Source of the DNA: an uncultured Chitinophagaceae bacterium | Lineage (GTDB): Bacteria; Bacteroidota; Bacteroidia; Chitinophagales; Chitinophagaceae | NCBI GenBank assembly: GCA_903881425.1 | Contig: CAIRTF010000065.1 | Span: 1 to 64,000, forward strand | DNA length: 64,000 nucleotides | Direction: 5' to 3' | Part shown: piece by piece, positions 1 through 7,819 of the stretch | Layout: each line of letters opens with the position of its first letter | How positions within the stretch are numbered: the stretch's first letter is position 1 | Translations under genes and position numbers: made by a program | The notes under the pieces: model-generated | Databases searched by the model: none | What the model saw: only the letters and a program-made list of their open reading frames with translations | Told to the model about the DNA's origin: nothing

Positions 1-898
1 ATTCCACCATGGTCCACCTGCCCAGTAAATAGCACCGACACAATTAGCTGTTACATACTTTAAAAAATTATCCATCAATATCAACCATCTGCTGTCGTTG
101 GCTGGCGCACCAAATGAAGAGATTAATCCAACTTTATTATTTTTTTTCAACCATTGCACAAAAGGTTTTACACGATCTACTCCTGTTGTAAAATCCACAC
201 CCGATGAATCAAAATTTATAGTGGGATATAAACCCTGACTATCGTTATCAAAAAAACAATGTGCATCAAAAATAATTTTATCATTCGGATCGTAAAGTTT
301 AGACAGTGCATCATTATACTCCACCCAGCTTTCTGCAAACGAATAATTTTCTCCACTGATTAAAATATGCGTAGTGTTATCCACTTCACGAATGCTGTCA
401 ATACATTCTTGCGCTGCAATCGGCCAAACATCTTTTGCCAAACTGTTTGGCTCGTTCATTAAATTATAAGCGTAAATATTTTTTTTGGTTTTGAAAACAG
501 TGACAATTTTTTTCCATACATCCGAAAAATTGTGGCGTGTTACCAATAATATAAGTACCGTAATTGTGCAAGTCTAAAATAACTTTGATGCCCTTAACCG
601 CGCAACTGTCAACAAATGAAGCGATCCTGTGCAATTCAATGGAATCAAGGCTTCCGTTCAATGTATGTTGAATTCGCTCCCATCGAAAAGGCAATCGTAA
701 TAACTTGATATTTTTAGAAGCATAATAGTTGATCTCGGCAACAGTAGGATAAGTATAGTCTATATTATAAACACCCGGCATTTGATTCACTCCAAATTCT
801 GCACCGGCCAAATTAACACCAATAGGAATGGTATCGGTTACTGCATATGATTTTAATAATACAACACAGCACAATAAAAAAAAGAAACACCTTTTCAT
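1..898 (-). pseudogene. GH5-family glycoside hydrolase, frameshifted and cut by the window edge
   Basis: The first 118 or so codons from the ATG at 896-898 give a signal peptide and the start of a GH5 (cellulase-type) TIM barrel. Near 541-545 the frame breaks: the original frame soon stops at 464, while another frame continues to base 1 with sequence clearly homologous to the neighbouring gene at 963-2147. Relative to that paralog, 11 nt are missing between the ATTGG and TAACACG blocks, which fits a real deletion better than a one-base read error. The downstream frame keeps the acid/base motif NEP. It reads SSFG where the paralog has GEFG, so the catalytic nucleophile Glu is replaced by Ser (codon 115-117). 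Two independent lesions argue for a dead copy. The gene's 3' end lies left of the window. Confidence 0.85.
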
Positions 899-962
899 AT
901 AATATCAAACAAAGATAAGTTCAATATCATCGAAAAGGTGATCTGTTAAAACAAATTAATCA

Positions 963-2147
963 CTACCATCCCGCAGATACAACATATTTATAACTGGCCG
1001 CAGAGATAATAGCATAATTGCCCGAACCGGATGTTCTGGTTTTACTTTTGTTGGGTGTATTATTTTTGTCAGATGGAATTACAGAAGAATTATCTGATTC
1101 AATATTTTTTGTGTTGATGGTATAAGAAGATCTTTCTGATGAACCTGAAATATATTTTTGTAAAATGGCCATTTGCGGTTTATCATTTCCATAAGCAGTG
1201 GGCTCAATCGATAGTTGATAATTAGACCACCACGGACCCGCTGCCCAATAATTTACATTTATACCATTTGCGTTAGCGAATTGTAAAAAATTATCCATTA
1301 CGGTTAACCATCTTGAATCGTAAGCAGGTACACCAAACTCGCCAATCATTCCCTTTTTATTATTTTTCTTCAACCAATTAATAAAAGGTTTTACACGATT
1401 GATGCCTGTATACGCATTGGTTTTGTTGTTTGCATAGCCTGCAAAATATCTTCCCGAATGATCTTCATCAAAATAACAATGTGCATCGAAAATTATTTTA
1501 TTGAACGGATCTTTTAATCTTTTTAAATCATCATTGTATTCAACCCATTCTTCTGAACAAGAATAATTATCTCCACCCACAATAATATTTGTTCTGATGT
1601 CAGCTTCTCTAATGGCATTCACTGCTTCTTGTGCTGAAAGTGTCCAGGAATAATTCCACATATCATGCGGCTCGGTCATAATAGCATAACCATATATATT
1701 GGTGTTCATTCTAAATGTTTCAGCAATTTTTTGCCAAACATCTCTGTAATGCCATCGTGTTACTTGTGGACTGCCAATGATATAATCGTAAGCGCCAATT
1801 TTATAACGACCAAAATTGTGCATACTTAATATTACTTTCAATCCACGATCGTTGCAATTAACAATGAATTTTTTGATCTCTGCAACTTCACGTGCATCAA
1901 GCTCTCCGCCTAATGTGCGTTGAATACGCTCCCATCTAAACGGAAGTGTAATTACTTTAAAACCTTTTTTGGCGAAATAATTGATTTCTGAAATGTTTGG
2001 ATAAACATAGTCTACGTTTAAAGTTCCCGGCAATTTGTCTTCGCCAAATTCGGAACCGCAGATGTTGACGCCCATTGGCATCGGGATGATTTGTGCTTTT
2101 GCACAGAAGGCTACCAATACAAGCAGTAGCATGCCCATTGTTTTCAT
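963..2147 (-). CDS. Secreted GH5-family glycoside hydrolase (cellulase-like)
   Basis: The 394-aa protein has a Sec signal peptide (about residues 1-19, ending AKAQ) followed by a GH5 TIM barrel. FRWER and the HNFG block are the usual early GH5 motifs. The acid/base Glu159 lies in a TEP motif where most GH5 enzymes have NEP, and the nucleophile is Glu270 in GEFG. The WAAGPWW block is a late barrel motif. Residues after about 335 form a Ser/Asn/Lys-rich linker and a short tail ending in YVVSAGW, not recognised as a carbohydrate-binding module. It lies 64 nt upstream of a degenerate copy in the same orientation, so the pair is a tandem duplication. Beta-glucan or mannan hydrolysis in the periplasm or outside the cell is the family-level expectation; the substrate cannot be read from sequence. 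Confidence 0.85.
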   Translation of the reverse strand: MKTMGMLLLVLVAFCAKAQIIPMPMGVNICGSEFGEDKLPGTLNVDYVYPNISEINYFAKKGFKVITLPFRWERIQRTLGGELDAREVAEIKKFIVNCNDRGLKVILSMHNFGRYKIGAYDYIIGSPQVTRWHYRDVWQKIAETFRMNTNIYGYAIMTEPHDMWNYSWTLSAQEAVNAIREADIRTNIIVGGDNYSCSEEWVEYNDDLKRLKDPFNKIIFDAHCYFDEDHSGRYFAGYANNKTNAYTGINRVKPFINWLKKNNKKGMIGEFGVPAYDSRWLTVMDNFLQFANANGINVNYWAAGPWWSNYQLSIEPTAYGNDKPQMAILQKYISGSSERSSYTINTKNIESDNSSVIPSDKNNTPNKSKTRTSGSGNYAIISAASYKYVVSAGW

Positions 2148-2403
2148 AATGTAGGTATTTGGGATTAATGGCTTTTCGAAGGAGGGTGGATGTTGGGATA
2201 GGGATGTTACAATTACAATGGGACATCGAATATATTGTGCAATGTTTTAGTGGAAAACAGCTACAGGTATTTTTAATGCAAATGCAAGCACATTTAATTG
2301 TCTTTTAATTTTTTTGGATGTTTTTGAAAAGAAAAGATAGTGGGAAAAGAATTTTATTTATTGCGATTGAAGCCCCAATCCATTATTTTTGCTGTCCTAA
2401 AAT

Positions 2404-2476
2404 GTCTTCGTAGCTCAGTTGGTAGAGCAATTGACTCTTAATCAATGGGTCCAGAGTTCGAGTCTCTGCGAGGACA
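2404..2476 (+). tRNA. tRNA-Lys (anticodon CTT)
   Basis: This 73-nt sequence folds as a complete cloverleaf. The acceptor stem pairs GTCTTCG with CGAGGAC and the discriminator is A. The anticodon stem ATTGA/TCAAT carries loop CTCTTAA with anticodon CTT. The TTCGAGT T-loop is intact. The CCA end is not encoded. A strong hairpin terminator follows 11 nt downstream. Confidence 0.97.
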
Positions 2477-2487
2477 CATTAAATGAT

Positions 2488-2523
2488 AAAACCCTCGTCA
2501 GTGTTGAATTGGCGAGGGTTTTG
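2488..2523 (+). terminator. Intrinsic terminator after tRNA-Lys, probably bidirectional
   Basis: The stem AAAACCCTCG / CGAGGGTTTT encloses a short loop and is followed by T residues. The A-run on the 5' side gives a T-tract on the other strand, so it can also end murA transcription from the opposite direction. Confidence 0.85.
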
Positions 2524-2546
2524 ATTTAAAATAAAGAATTTGTTTT

Positions 2547-3851
2547 TTATTTTCTCTCAATCTCCGCACCTAAATTTCTTAATCTTTCATCTATGTATTG
2601 ATAACCCCGATCTATCTGTTCAATATTTTGTATCACACTTTTTCCTTCGGCACTTAATGCCGCAATTAATAATGCTTGTCCGGCTCTAATATCAGGGCTG
2701 CTCATGGTAATGCCACGCAAATTATTTTTTCTTCCCAAACCAATTACTGTAGCTCTGTGCGGATCGCATAAAATGATTTGTGCGCCCATATCAATTAGTT
2801 TATCTACAAAAAATAATCTGCTCTCAAACATTTTTTGATGGACCAATACACTGCCTCTTGCTTGTGTGGCAATGACTAAAACGATACTTAACAAATCAGG
2901 CGTAAAGCCCGGCCATGGATGATCGTAAATAGTTAAGATGCCGCCATCTAAAAAAGTTTGTATCTCATATACTTCTTGTGCAGGAATGAAAATATCATCA
3001 TCTATTATTTTAAACTGAATGCCGAGTTGCTGAAATTTTTCAGGTATCAATCCCAAATGTTGCACACCGGCATTTTTAATGGTGATCTCGCTTTGTGTCA
3101 TCGCAGCTAATCCAATAAAACTGCCCACTTCAATCATATCGGGTAATAAAGTATGTTCTGTTCCGCTTAATTTCTCCATACCATCAATCAATAATAAATT
3201 ACTACCAATGCCGCTGATTTGTGCGCCCATATTATTCAGCATCTTACATAACTGCTGAATATAAGGTTCGCAAGCAGCATTATAAATAGTGGTTCTTCCT
3301 TCGGCTAAAACAGCCGCCATTAAAATATTGGCAGTGCCTGTAACAGAAGGTTCGTCCAATAACATGAATGCACCTTTTAATTGCGAAGAGGATAAGGTGA
3401 AACAATTCAATGCATCATCATATTCAAATGCAGCGCCGAGTTTTTCAAAGCCGATAATATGTGTATCTAATCTTCTTCTGCCAATTTTATCGCCACCGGG
3501 TTTTGGAATGTAAGCTTTTTTAAAACGTGCTAACATAGGCCCAGCAAGCATTACAGAGCCTCTTAGTCTGCCGCCTTTTTTTCTAAAATCTTCTGATGCG
3601 AGATAATCAATATTAATATCATCTGCTTTAAAAGAACAACTATGACGATCAATTCTGTTTACTTTAACGCCGATATCTTGCAATAATTCAATCAATAAAT
3701 TTACATCGAGTATATCAGGAATATTTTTTACAATTACCGTTTCGCTCGTTAATAAAACAGCGGATAAGATTTGCAATGCTTCATTCTTTGCACCTTGCGG
3801 AACAATTTCTCCTTTTAATTTTTTACCACCTATAACTTCAAATGAACTCAT
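2547..3851 (-). CDS. murA: UDP-N-acetylglucosamine 1-carboxyvinyltransferase MurA (Cys-to-Asp form)
   Basis: MurA transfers enolpyruvate from PEP to UDP-GlcNAc, the first committed cytoplasmic step of peptidoglycan synthesis. The two-domain EPSP-synthase-like fold is seen throughout, starting with the KNEA motif near residue 22. I place the start at the ATG at 3849-3851 (MSSFEV, 434 aa), which matches family length; an ATG ten codons upstream adds a non-homologous stub. The active-site loop reads PGGDKIG, so residue 121 is Asp where E. coli has the fosfomycin-reactive Cys115. This Asp variant is known from Mycobacterium and Chlamydia and gives intrinsic fosfomycin insensitivity. The gene is convergent with tRNA-Lys. 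Confidence 0.97.
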   Translation of the reverse strand: MSSFEVIGGKKLKGEIVPQGAKNEALQILSAVLLTSETVIVKNIPDILDVNLLIELLQDIGVKVNRIDRHSCSFKADDINIDYLASEDFRKKGGRLRGSVMLAGPMLARFKKAYIPKPGGDKIGRRRLDTHIIGFEKLGAAFEYDDALNCFTLSSSQLKGAFMLLDEPSVTGTANILMAAVLAEGRTTIYNAACEPYIQQLCKMLNNMGAQISGIGSNLLLIDGMEKLSGTEHTLLPDMIEVGSFIGLAAMTQSEITIKNAGVQHLGLIPEKFQQLGIQFKIIDDDIFIPAQEVYEIQTFLDGGILTIYDHPWPGFTPDLLSIVLVIATQARGSVLVHQKMFESRLFFVDKLIDMGAQIILCDPHRATVIGLGRKNNLRGITMSSPDIRAGQALLIAALSAEGKSVIQNIEQIDRGYQYIDERLRNLGAEIERK

Positions 3852-3975
3852 GAATAAGTTTTGTAGAATAACGTTAATCAATCATAATAATTGTAAAAAT
3901 AAAAAGAGCTGCAAATGCAACTCTTTAAACTTGTAAACAATTAAAAATATTTTCTTTTTCCTTTGGGGACAGGGC

Positions 3976-4713
3976 TTAATAACGCTTTTTAAAATTACGA
4001 TTGTTGTTATTACGATTATCATAACCACCACGATTATCTCTTCCGCCACCGCCTCTGTTATCTCTGCTTCCACCACGATTATCTCTTCCACCACCACCTC
4101 TGTTATCGCGTCCTCCAAAATTTTGTCTGCGATTATTATTACTTCTGCCATAATCATCTCTTTCAAAATTCTGATTGCGATGTTTAATATATGGTGTGTT
4201 GCTGAATTCTAATTGCCCGCCGGTAATGCTGTCCAACTCTGTGCGTATTACTTCATCAGCCACCAATTCTTTATGCCAGTTGCTGTAAGCGAGTTTCATG
4301 TAATAAGCAATGGCATGTGCGAAGCCTGCTTTCTTTTCAGGGTCTTCTTCATGTAATGCTTTATCAATCACCACTTCCAAATTCTTTCCTAAATGAGAAT
4401 ATTTTGGTTTGCGTTTAGGGTAAGGCAATGGATCCGGTTTACCTTTATAGGTTTCTTTTTGCGGAATGGGATACGGGCTATCAATATCTAATTTAAAATC
4501 GCTGATAAAAAATAAATGATCCCATAGCATATGGCGAAAATCATCCACGTTGCGCAAATGCGGATTTAAAAATCCCATTAATTCAATAATAGATTTGGCC
4601 TGCATATTACGTTTATCGCGGTCTTCGATGGTTAACACATATTCCACCATCTTCTGAATATGTCTGCCATATTCACGCATGCTCAAATAATTTCTGGTAG
4701 TATTATACTCCAT
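3976..4713 (-). CDS. DUF4290 protein with C-terminal RGG-repeat tail
   Basis: The N-terminal 190 residues match the Bacteroidota-specific DUF4290 family (MEYNT start, EYGRxIQKMV, then an all-helical domain); its function is unknown. From about residue 200 to 245 the protein becomes a low-complexity tail with four RDNRGG units and an Asn/Arg-rich end, like RGG tails of RNA-binding proteins. I chose the ATG at 4711-4713 because it matches the family start and because a near-perfect -7 promoter box (TACATTTG, 4735-4742) lies just upstream; in-frame ATGs at 4728 and above would be leaderless or upstream of transcription. It is divergent from pheS. Confidence 0.85.
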   Translation of the reverse strand: MEYNTTRNYLSMREYGRHIQKMVEYVLTIEDRDKRNMQAKSIIELMGFLNPHLRNVDDFRHMLWDHLFFISDFKLDIDSPYPIPQKETYKGKPDPLPYPKRKPKYSHLGKNLEVVIDKALHEEDPEKKAGFAHAIAYYMKLAYSNWHKELVADEVIRTELDSITGGQLEFSNTPYIKHRNQNFERDDYGRSNNNRRQNFGGRDNRGGGGRDNRGGSRDNRGGGGRDNRGGYDNRNNNNRNFKKRY

Positions 4714-4734
4714 GTTTTCGTACTTCATGTAAAG

Positions 4735-4742
4735 CAAATGTA
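4735..4742 (-). promoter_or_regulatory. -7 promoter element for the DUF4290 gene
   Basis: Read on the minus strand this is TACATTTG, an exact match to the Bacteroidota -7 consensus TAnnTTTG. No clear -33 TTTG is visible at the expected spacing, so the call rests on one element and its position about 20 nt before the start codon. Confidence 0.45.
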
Positions 4743-4862
4743 AGTAATAGCAAGTGTTTTGCGTAATTTTTGTGAAATCGGCAACGGTAATGCTATTCGG
4801 CTGTTGTTGCGTCGCACACTTCAGCTTTCAGCAGTTTAATCATCATTCTTTATCTTCGCTTC

Positions 4863-5894
4863 ATGGAACAATTGTTGCAACAAATAGAAGCTTATAAAAA
4901 AGAAGTGAACGATTATCAGGCAAATAATGCGGATGCGGTGGAAGCATTTCGTATAAAATATCTTGGTACAAAAGGCTTAGTGAAAACGGTAATGGGCGAA
5001 ATGAAAAATGTTCCCAATGAGAGAAAAAAAGAATTCGGACAAATATTAAATGAGTTTAAATTATTTGTTGAAACAAAATTTCAATCACTTACAGAAAGCA
5101 ACGCTCAACTATCTACTTCCGACTCCGAATTAATTGATTGGAGTTTGCCCGGAGATACCGTTGCTGTTGGAACAAGACACCCATTAAGTATTGTACGCAA
5201 TCAAATTGTATCTATTTTTAAAAGATTGGGTTTTGCGGTTGCAGAAGGTCCGGAGATTGAAGATGATTGGCACAATTTTGGCGCCATGAATTTACCGGAA
5301 GATCATCCTGCACGTGATATGCAAGATACTTTTTACATCAATCAAAATCCAGCGTGGTTACTGCGCACGCATACCAGCAGCGTACAAGCTCGTGTGATGG
5401 AAAAACAAAAACCACCTATCAGAGTCATTTGTCCTGGACGAGTATATAGAAATGAAACCATCAGTGCGAGAGCACATTGTTTCTTTCATCAGGTAGAAGG
5501 TTTATATATTGATGAAAATGTAAGTTTCGCAGATTTGAAACAAACATTATACTTTTTTGTACAAGAAATGTTTGGCAAGGATACTAAGGTTCGTTTTCGT
5601 CCATCTTATTTTCCATTTACAGAACCCAGTGCAGAAATGGATATCAGTTGTTTGATATGCGGTGGCGATGGTTGTAATGTTTGCAAACATACCGGATGGG
5701 TAGAAATTTTAGGAAGCGGTATGGTGCATCCGAAAGTGTTAGAGAATTTTGGTATTGATTCTAATAAGTATACCGGCTTTGCATTTGGTATGGGTGTTGA
5801 AAGAATTTGTCAGTTAAAATATAGAGTGAATGATCTTCGATTATATTCTCAAAACGATGTTCGTTTCTTAAAACAATTTACAGGCGCATTATAA
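4863..5894 (+). CDS. pheS: Phenylalanine--tRNA ligase alpha subunit
   Basis: PheS is the catalytic subunit of the heterotetrameric cytoplasmic enzyme that charges tRNA-Phe. The 343-aa length is normal. A coiled-coil N-terminal arm (about 1-85) precedes the class II core. Motif 2 is seen in PGRVYRNE with the following SARAHCFFHQVEG. Motif 3 is in GFAFGMGVER near the C-terminus. Cys263, Cys266, Cys271 and Cys274 form a CxxC-x4-CxxC cluster that could bind zinc, an insertion I recognise from Bacteroidota PheS proteins. pheT is not in the window, so the two subunits are not adjacent here. Confidence 0.97.
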   Translation: MEQLLQQIEAYKKEVNDYQANNADAVEAFRIKYLGTKGLVKTVMGEMKNVPNERKKEFGQILNEFKLFVETKFQSLTESNAQLSTSDSELIDWSLPGDTVAVGTRHPLSIVRNQIVSIFKRLGFAVAEGPEIEDDWHNFGAMNLPEDHPARDMQDTFYINQNPAWLLRTHTSSVQARVMEKQKPPIRVICPGRVYRNETISARAHCFFHQVEGLYIDENVSFADLKQTLYFFVQEMFGKDTKVRFRPSYFPFTEPSAEMDISCLICGGDGCNVCKHTGWVEILGSGMVHPKVLENFGIDSNKYTGFAFGMGVERICQLKYRVNDLRLYSQNDVRFLKQFTGAL

Positions 5895-6013
5895 TAAATG
5901 AAAGTTATTATTTAGTACAACAGATTTTGCAATACAATATTTATTGTTAATTATAATAGTATTCAATTACCTTCAAAGTTGTCACTCAATTATAATACCC
6001 ATAACCCTGCACA

Positions 6014-6766
6014 ATGCTTGCTATTATTTTGTTCTTTTTGGGACATTGGTTTTTGTCTCTGTTTTTTCATTCTTTTTTTTTACATCGCTTTGCTTCTCAT
6101 AAAATGTACACCACCAGCAAAGGATGGGAACGTACATTTTATTTTACCACTTGGTTAGTACAAGGTTCTTCTTTTTTGGTGCCACGTGCTTATGGTGTAA
6201 TGCACAGGATGCATCATACATACAGCGACACAGAAAAAGATCCGCACTCACCGCATTTCTTTCGAGATGTATATCAAATGATGCATCATACCATTACTAT
6301 TTTTCGTGGATTTTTAACAGGCAAAAATTTACCCGAACAACAATTTATTGAAGAATATTTACCGGTTTGGGATAAGCTAGATAAGTTTGGTCATCATATC
6401 ATCACGCGATTATTATTTGGTGCGGCTTACACAACATTCTATATTTATTTTGCCCCTAATTATTGGTGGTTTCTATTATTACCCATTCATTTTATGATGG
6501 GACCAATTCAGGGCGCTATTGTAAATTGGTGCGGACATAAATACGGCTACAGTAATTTTGATAATGGCGATCATTCAAAAAACACAACACCATTCGGAAT
6601 ATTATTAATGGGAGAATTATTTCAGAACAATCATCACTATGCAAAAGACGATGCCAACTTTGCCAAGAAATGGTACGAGTTTGATTTAACTTATCAAATT
6701 ATGCGTGGATTGAATTTTGTTCGGGTGATTAAATTGATTCCTATTCCTGTTAAATCAAAAGAATAA
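6014..6766 (+). CDS. Membrane fatty acid (acyl-CoA/acyl-lipid) desaturase
   Basis: The 250-aa integral membrane protein has the three histidine clusters of the delta-9 type desaturase family: H19/H24/H29 in the first segment, HRMHH at 64-68, and NNHHY near 205-209. These bind the di-iron centre that inserts a cis double bond into saturated acyl chains. Four hydrophobic segments are visible. It is followed 41 nt later by recO and preceded by a 119-nt gap with no other feature I can support. Substrate form (CoA or lipid-bound) and double-bond position are not determined. Confidence 0.88.
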   Translation: MLAIILFFLGHWFLSLFFHSFFLHRFASHKMYTTSKGWERTFYFTTWLVQGSSFLVPRAYGVMHRMHHTYSDTEKDPHSPHFFRDVYQMMHHTITIFRGFLTGKNLPEQQFIEEYLPVWDKLDKFGHHIITRLLFGAAYTTFYIYFAPNYWWFLLLPIHFMMGPIQGAIVNWCGHKYGYSNFDNGDHSKNTTPFGILLMGELFQNNHHYAKDDANFAKKWYEFDLTYQIMRGLNFVRVIKLIPIPVKSKE

Positions 6767-6807
6767 GATTCTATCTTCTACATTTGTATTGTTCATTACA
6801 ACATTGA

Positions 6808-7545
6808 ATGGTACACAAAACAAAAGGCATTATTCTAAGAACGGTAAAGTATGGTGATACAAGTATCATCACAACTGTTTATACTGAATTGTTTGGTGTG
6901 CAAACCTATATAGTGAAAGGCGCTCGTCAGTCATCTAAAAAAACACAGAGTAAGGCCAGTTATTTTCAGCCCGCTGCCATTTTAGAAATGGAAGTCTATC
7001 ACAATGAATTGAAGCAAATGCAATTCATTAAAGAATATCAATGGAGTTTTTTTTATGAAAAAATTTTTTTTGATGTAACGCGTAATGCGGTTGCAATGTA
7101 TGTGATTGAATTATTGCAGCACAGTTTGAAACAACCGGAAGCGCATCCCGAATTATTTTATTTTATTGAAAATACATTGCAGCAATTGGATAAAGGCGAC
7201 GATCGTTTAATAGCGAATCTGCCATTGCATTTTACTTTGCACTTGGGAAGTGAATTGGGATTTAGAATTTTAGGTGAATATCATAGCGATACAACTGTAA
7301 TTGATTTGCAGGAAGGAAATTTTGTGAAAGAGGTTCCATTGCATCAGTATTATCTTTCTAATGAAACTGCACAAATCACTTCACAATTATTATCAGCAAA
7401 AAATTATGAAGCGGCTTCAACAATTTTATTGAACAGAAATATCCGAAAGCAATTATTAGAAGCGTATCAAACTTTTATGCAGTTGCATATTACAGGCTTC
7501 GGCGAACTGAGAAGCGTTGGCGTTTTGCAGGAAATATTTGCGTAA
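6808..7545 (+). CDS. recO: DNA repair protein RecO
   Basis: RecO loads RecA onto SSB-coated DNA together with RecF/RecR. The 245-aa protein begins with the family signature of the N-terminal OB fold (VHKTKGIILRT, then YGDTS) and continues with the helical C-terminal part. Bacteroidota RecO proteins often lack the C-terminal zinc-finger cysteines, and none are seen here. Its 3' end overlaps the convergent small membrane-protein gene by 56 nt. Confidence 0.92.
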   Translation: MVHKTKGIILRTVKYGDTSIITTVYTELFGVQTYIVKGARQSSKKTQSKASYFQPAAILEMEVYHNELKQMQFIKEYQWSFFYEKIFFDVTRNAVAMYVIELLQHSLKQPEAHPELFYFIENTLQQLDKGDDRLIANLPLHFTLHLGSELGFRILGEYHSDTTVIDLQEGNFVKEVPLHQYYLSNETAQITSQLLSAKNYEAASTILLNRNIRKQLLEAYQTFMQLHITGFGELRSVGVLQEIFA

Positions 7546-7819
7546 CCACATGATTTTTTTTGCGTTCTATTTTTAAAGCATCAACAATTTTTTTAATTAC
7601 AAACGCAACAGTTACACACAATAAAATATCTGCCAATAAATTTAAAACAGAGAAAGTATCTTTTGCATTGATGAGATTTTCCGGAGCTGCGGTAAAAAAA
7701 GCTAAAGGCCATCCGAAGATATCGGTGTCAGTAAAATTAGTTTCAATATCAGAAGTGCTGAAAGTAATGGCAGTAAATAAAACAACAGTGATTAAAGAAA
7801 TGAAAGAAACATTTTTCAT
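7490..7819 (-). CDS. Small predicted membrane protein, function unknown
   Basis: I do not recognise this 109-aa protein. It has an N-terminal hydrophobic helix (about residues 5-22), a short extracytoplasmic loop containing FGWPLAFF, a second helix (about 58-80), then a basic tail. Its ATG (7817-7819) shares one base with the TGA stop of the upstream amidohydrolase (TGATG), suggesting translational coupling. The tail lies antisense to the last 56 nt of recO, which is unusual but plausible for convergent genes. A competing plus-strand frame over the same bases looks much less protein-like. Confidence 0.6.
   Translation of the reverse strand: MKNVSFISLITVVLFTAITFSTSDIETNFTDTDIFGWPLAFFTAAPENLINAKDTFSVLNLLADILLCVTVAFVIKKIVDALKIERKKNHVVTQIFPAKRQRFSVRRSL

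Noticed and set aside
4010-4130. Repeats of about 20-30 nt that resemble a CRISPR array
   Set aside because: They are in frame, imperfect, encode RGG units and have no unique spacers; part of the DUF4290 coding sequence.
3882-4166. A 94-codon minus-strand frame rich in Val, Ile and Glu
   Set aside because: It is the shifted frame of the RGG repeats of the DUF4290 gene.
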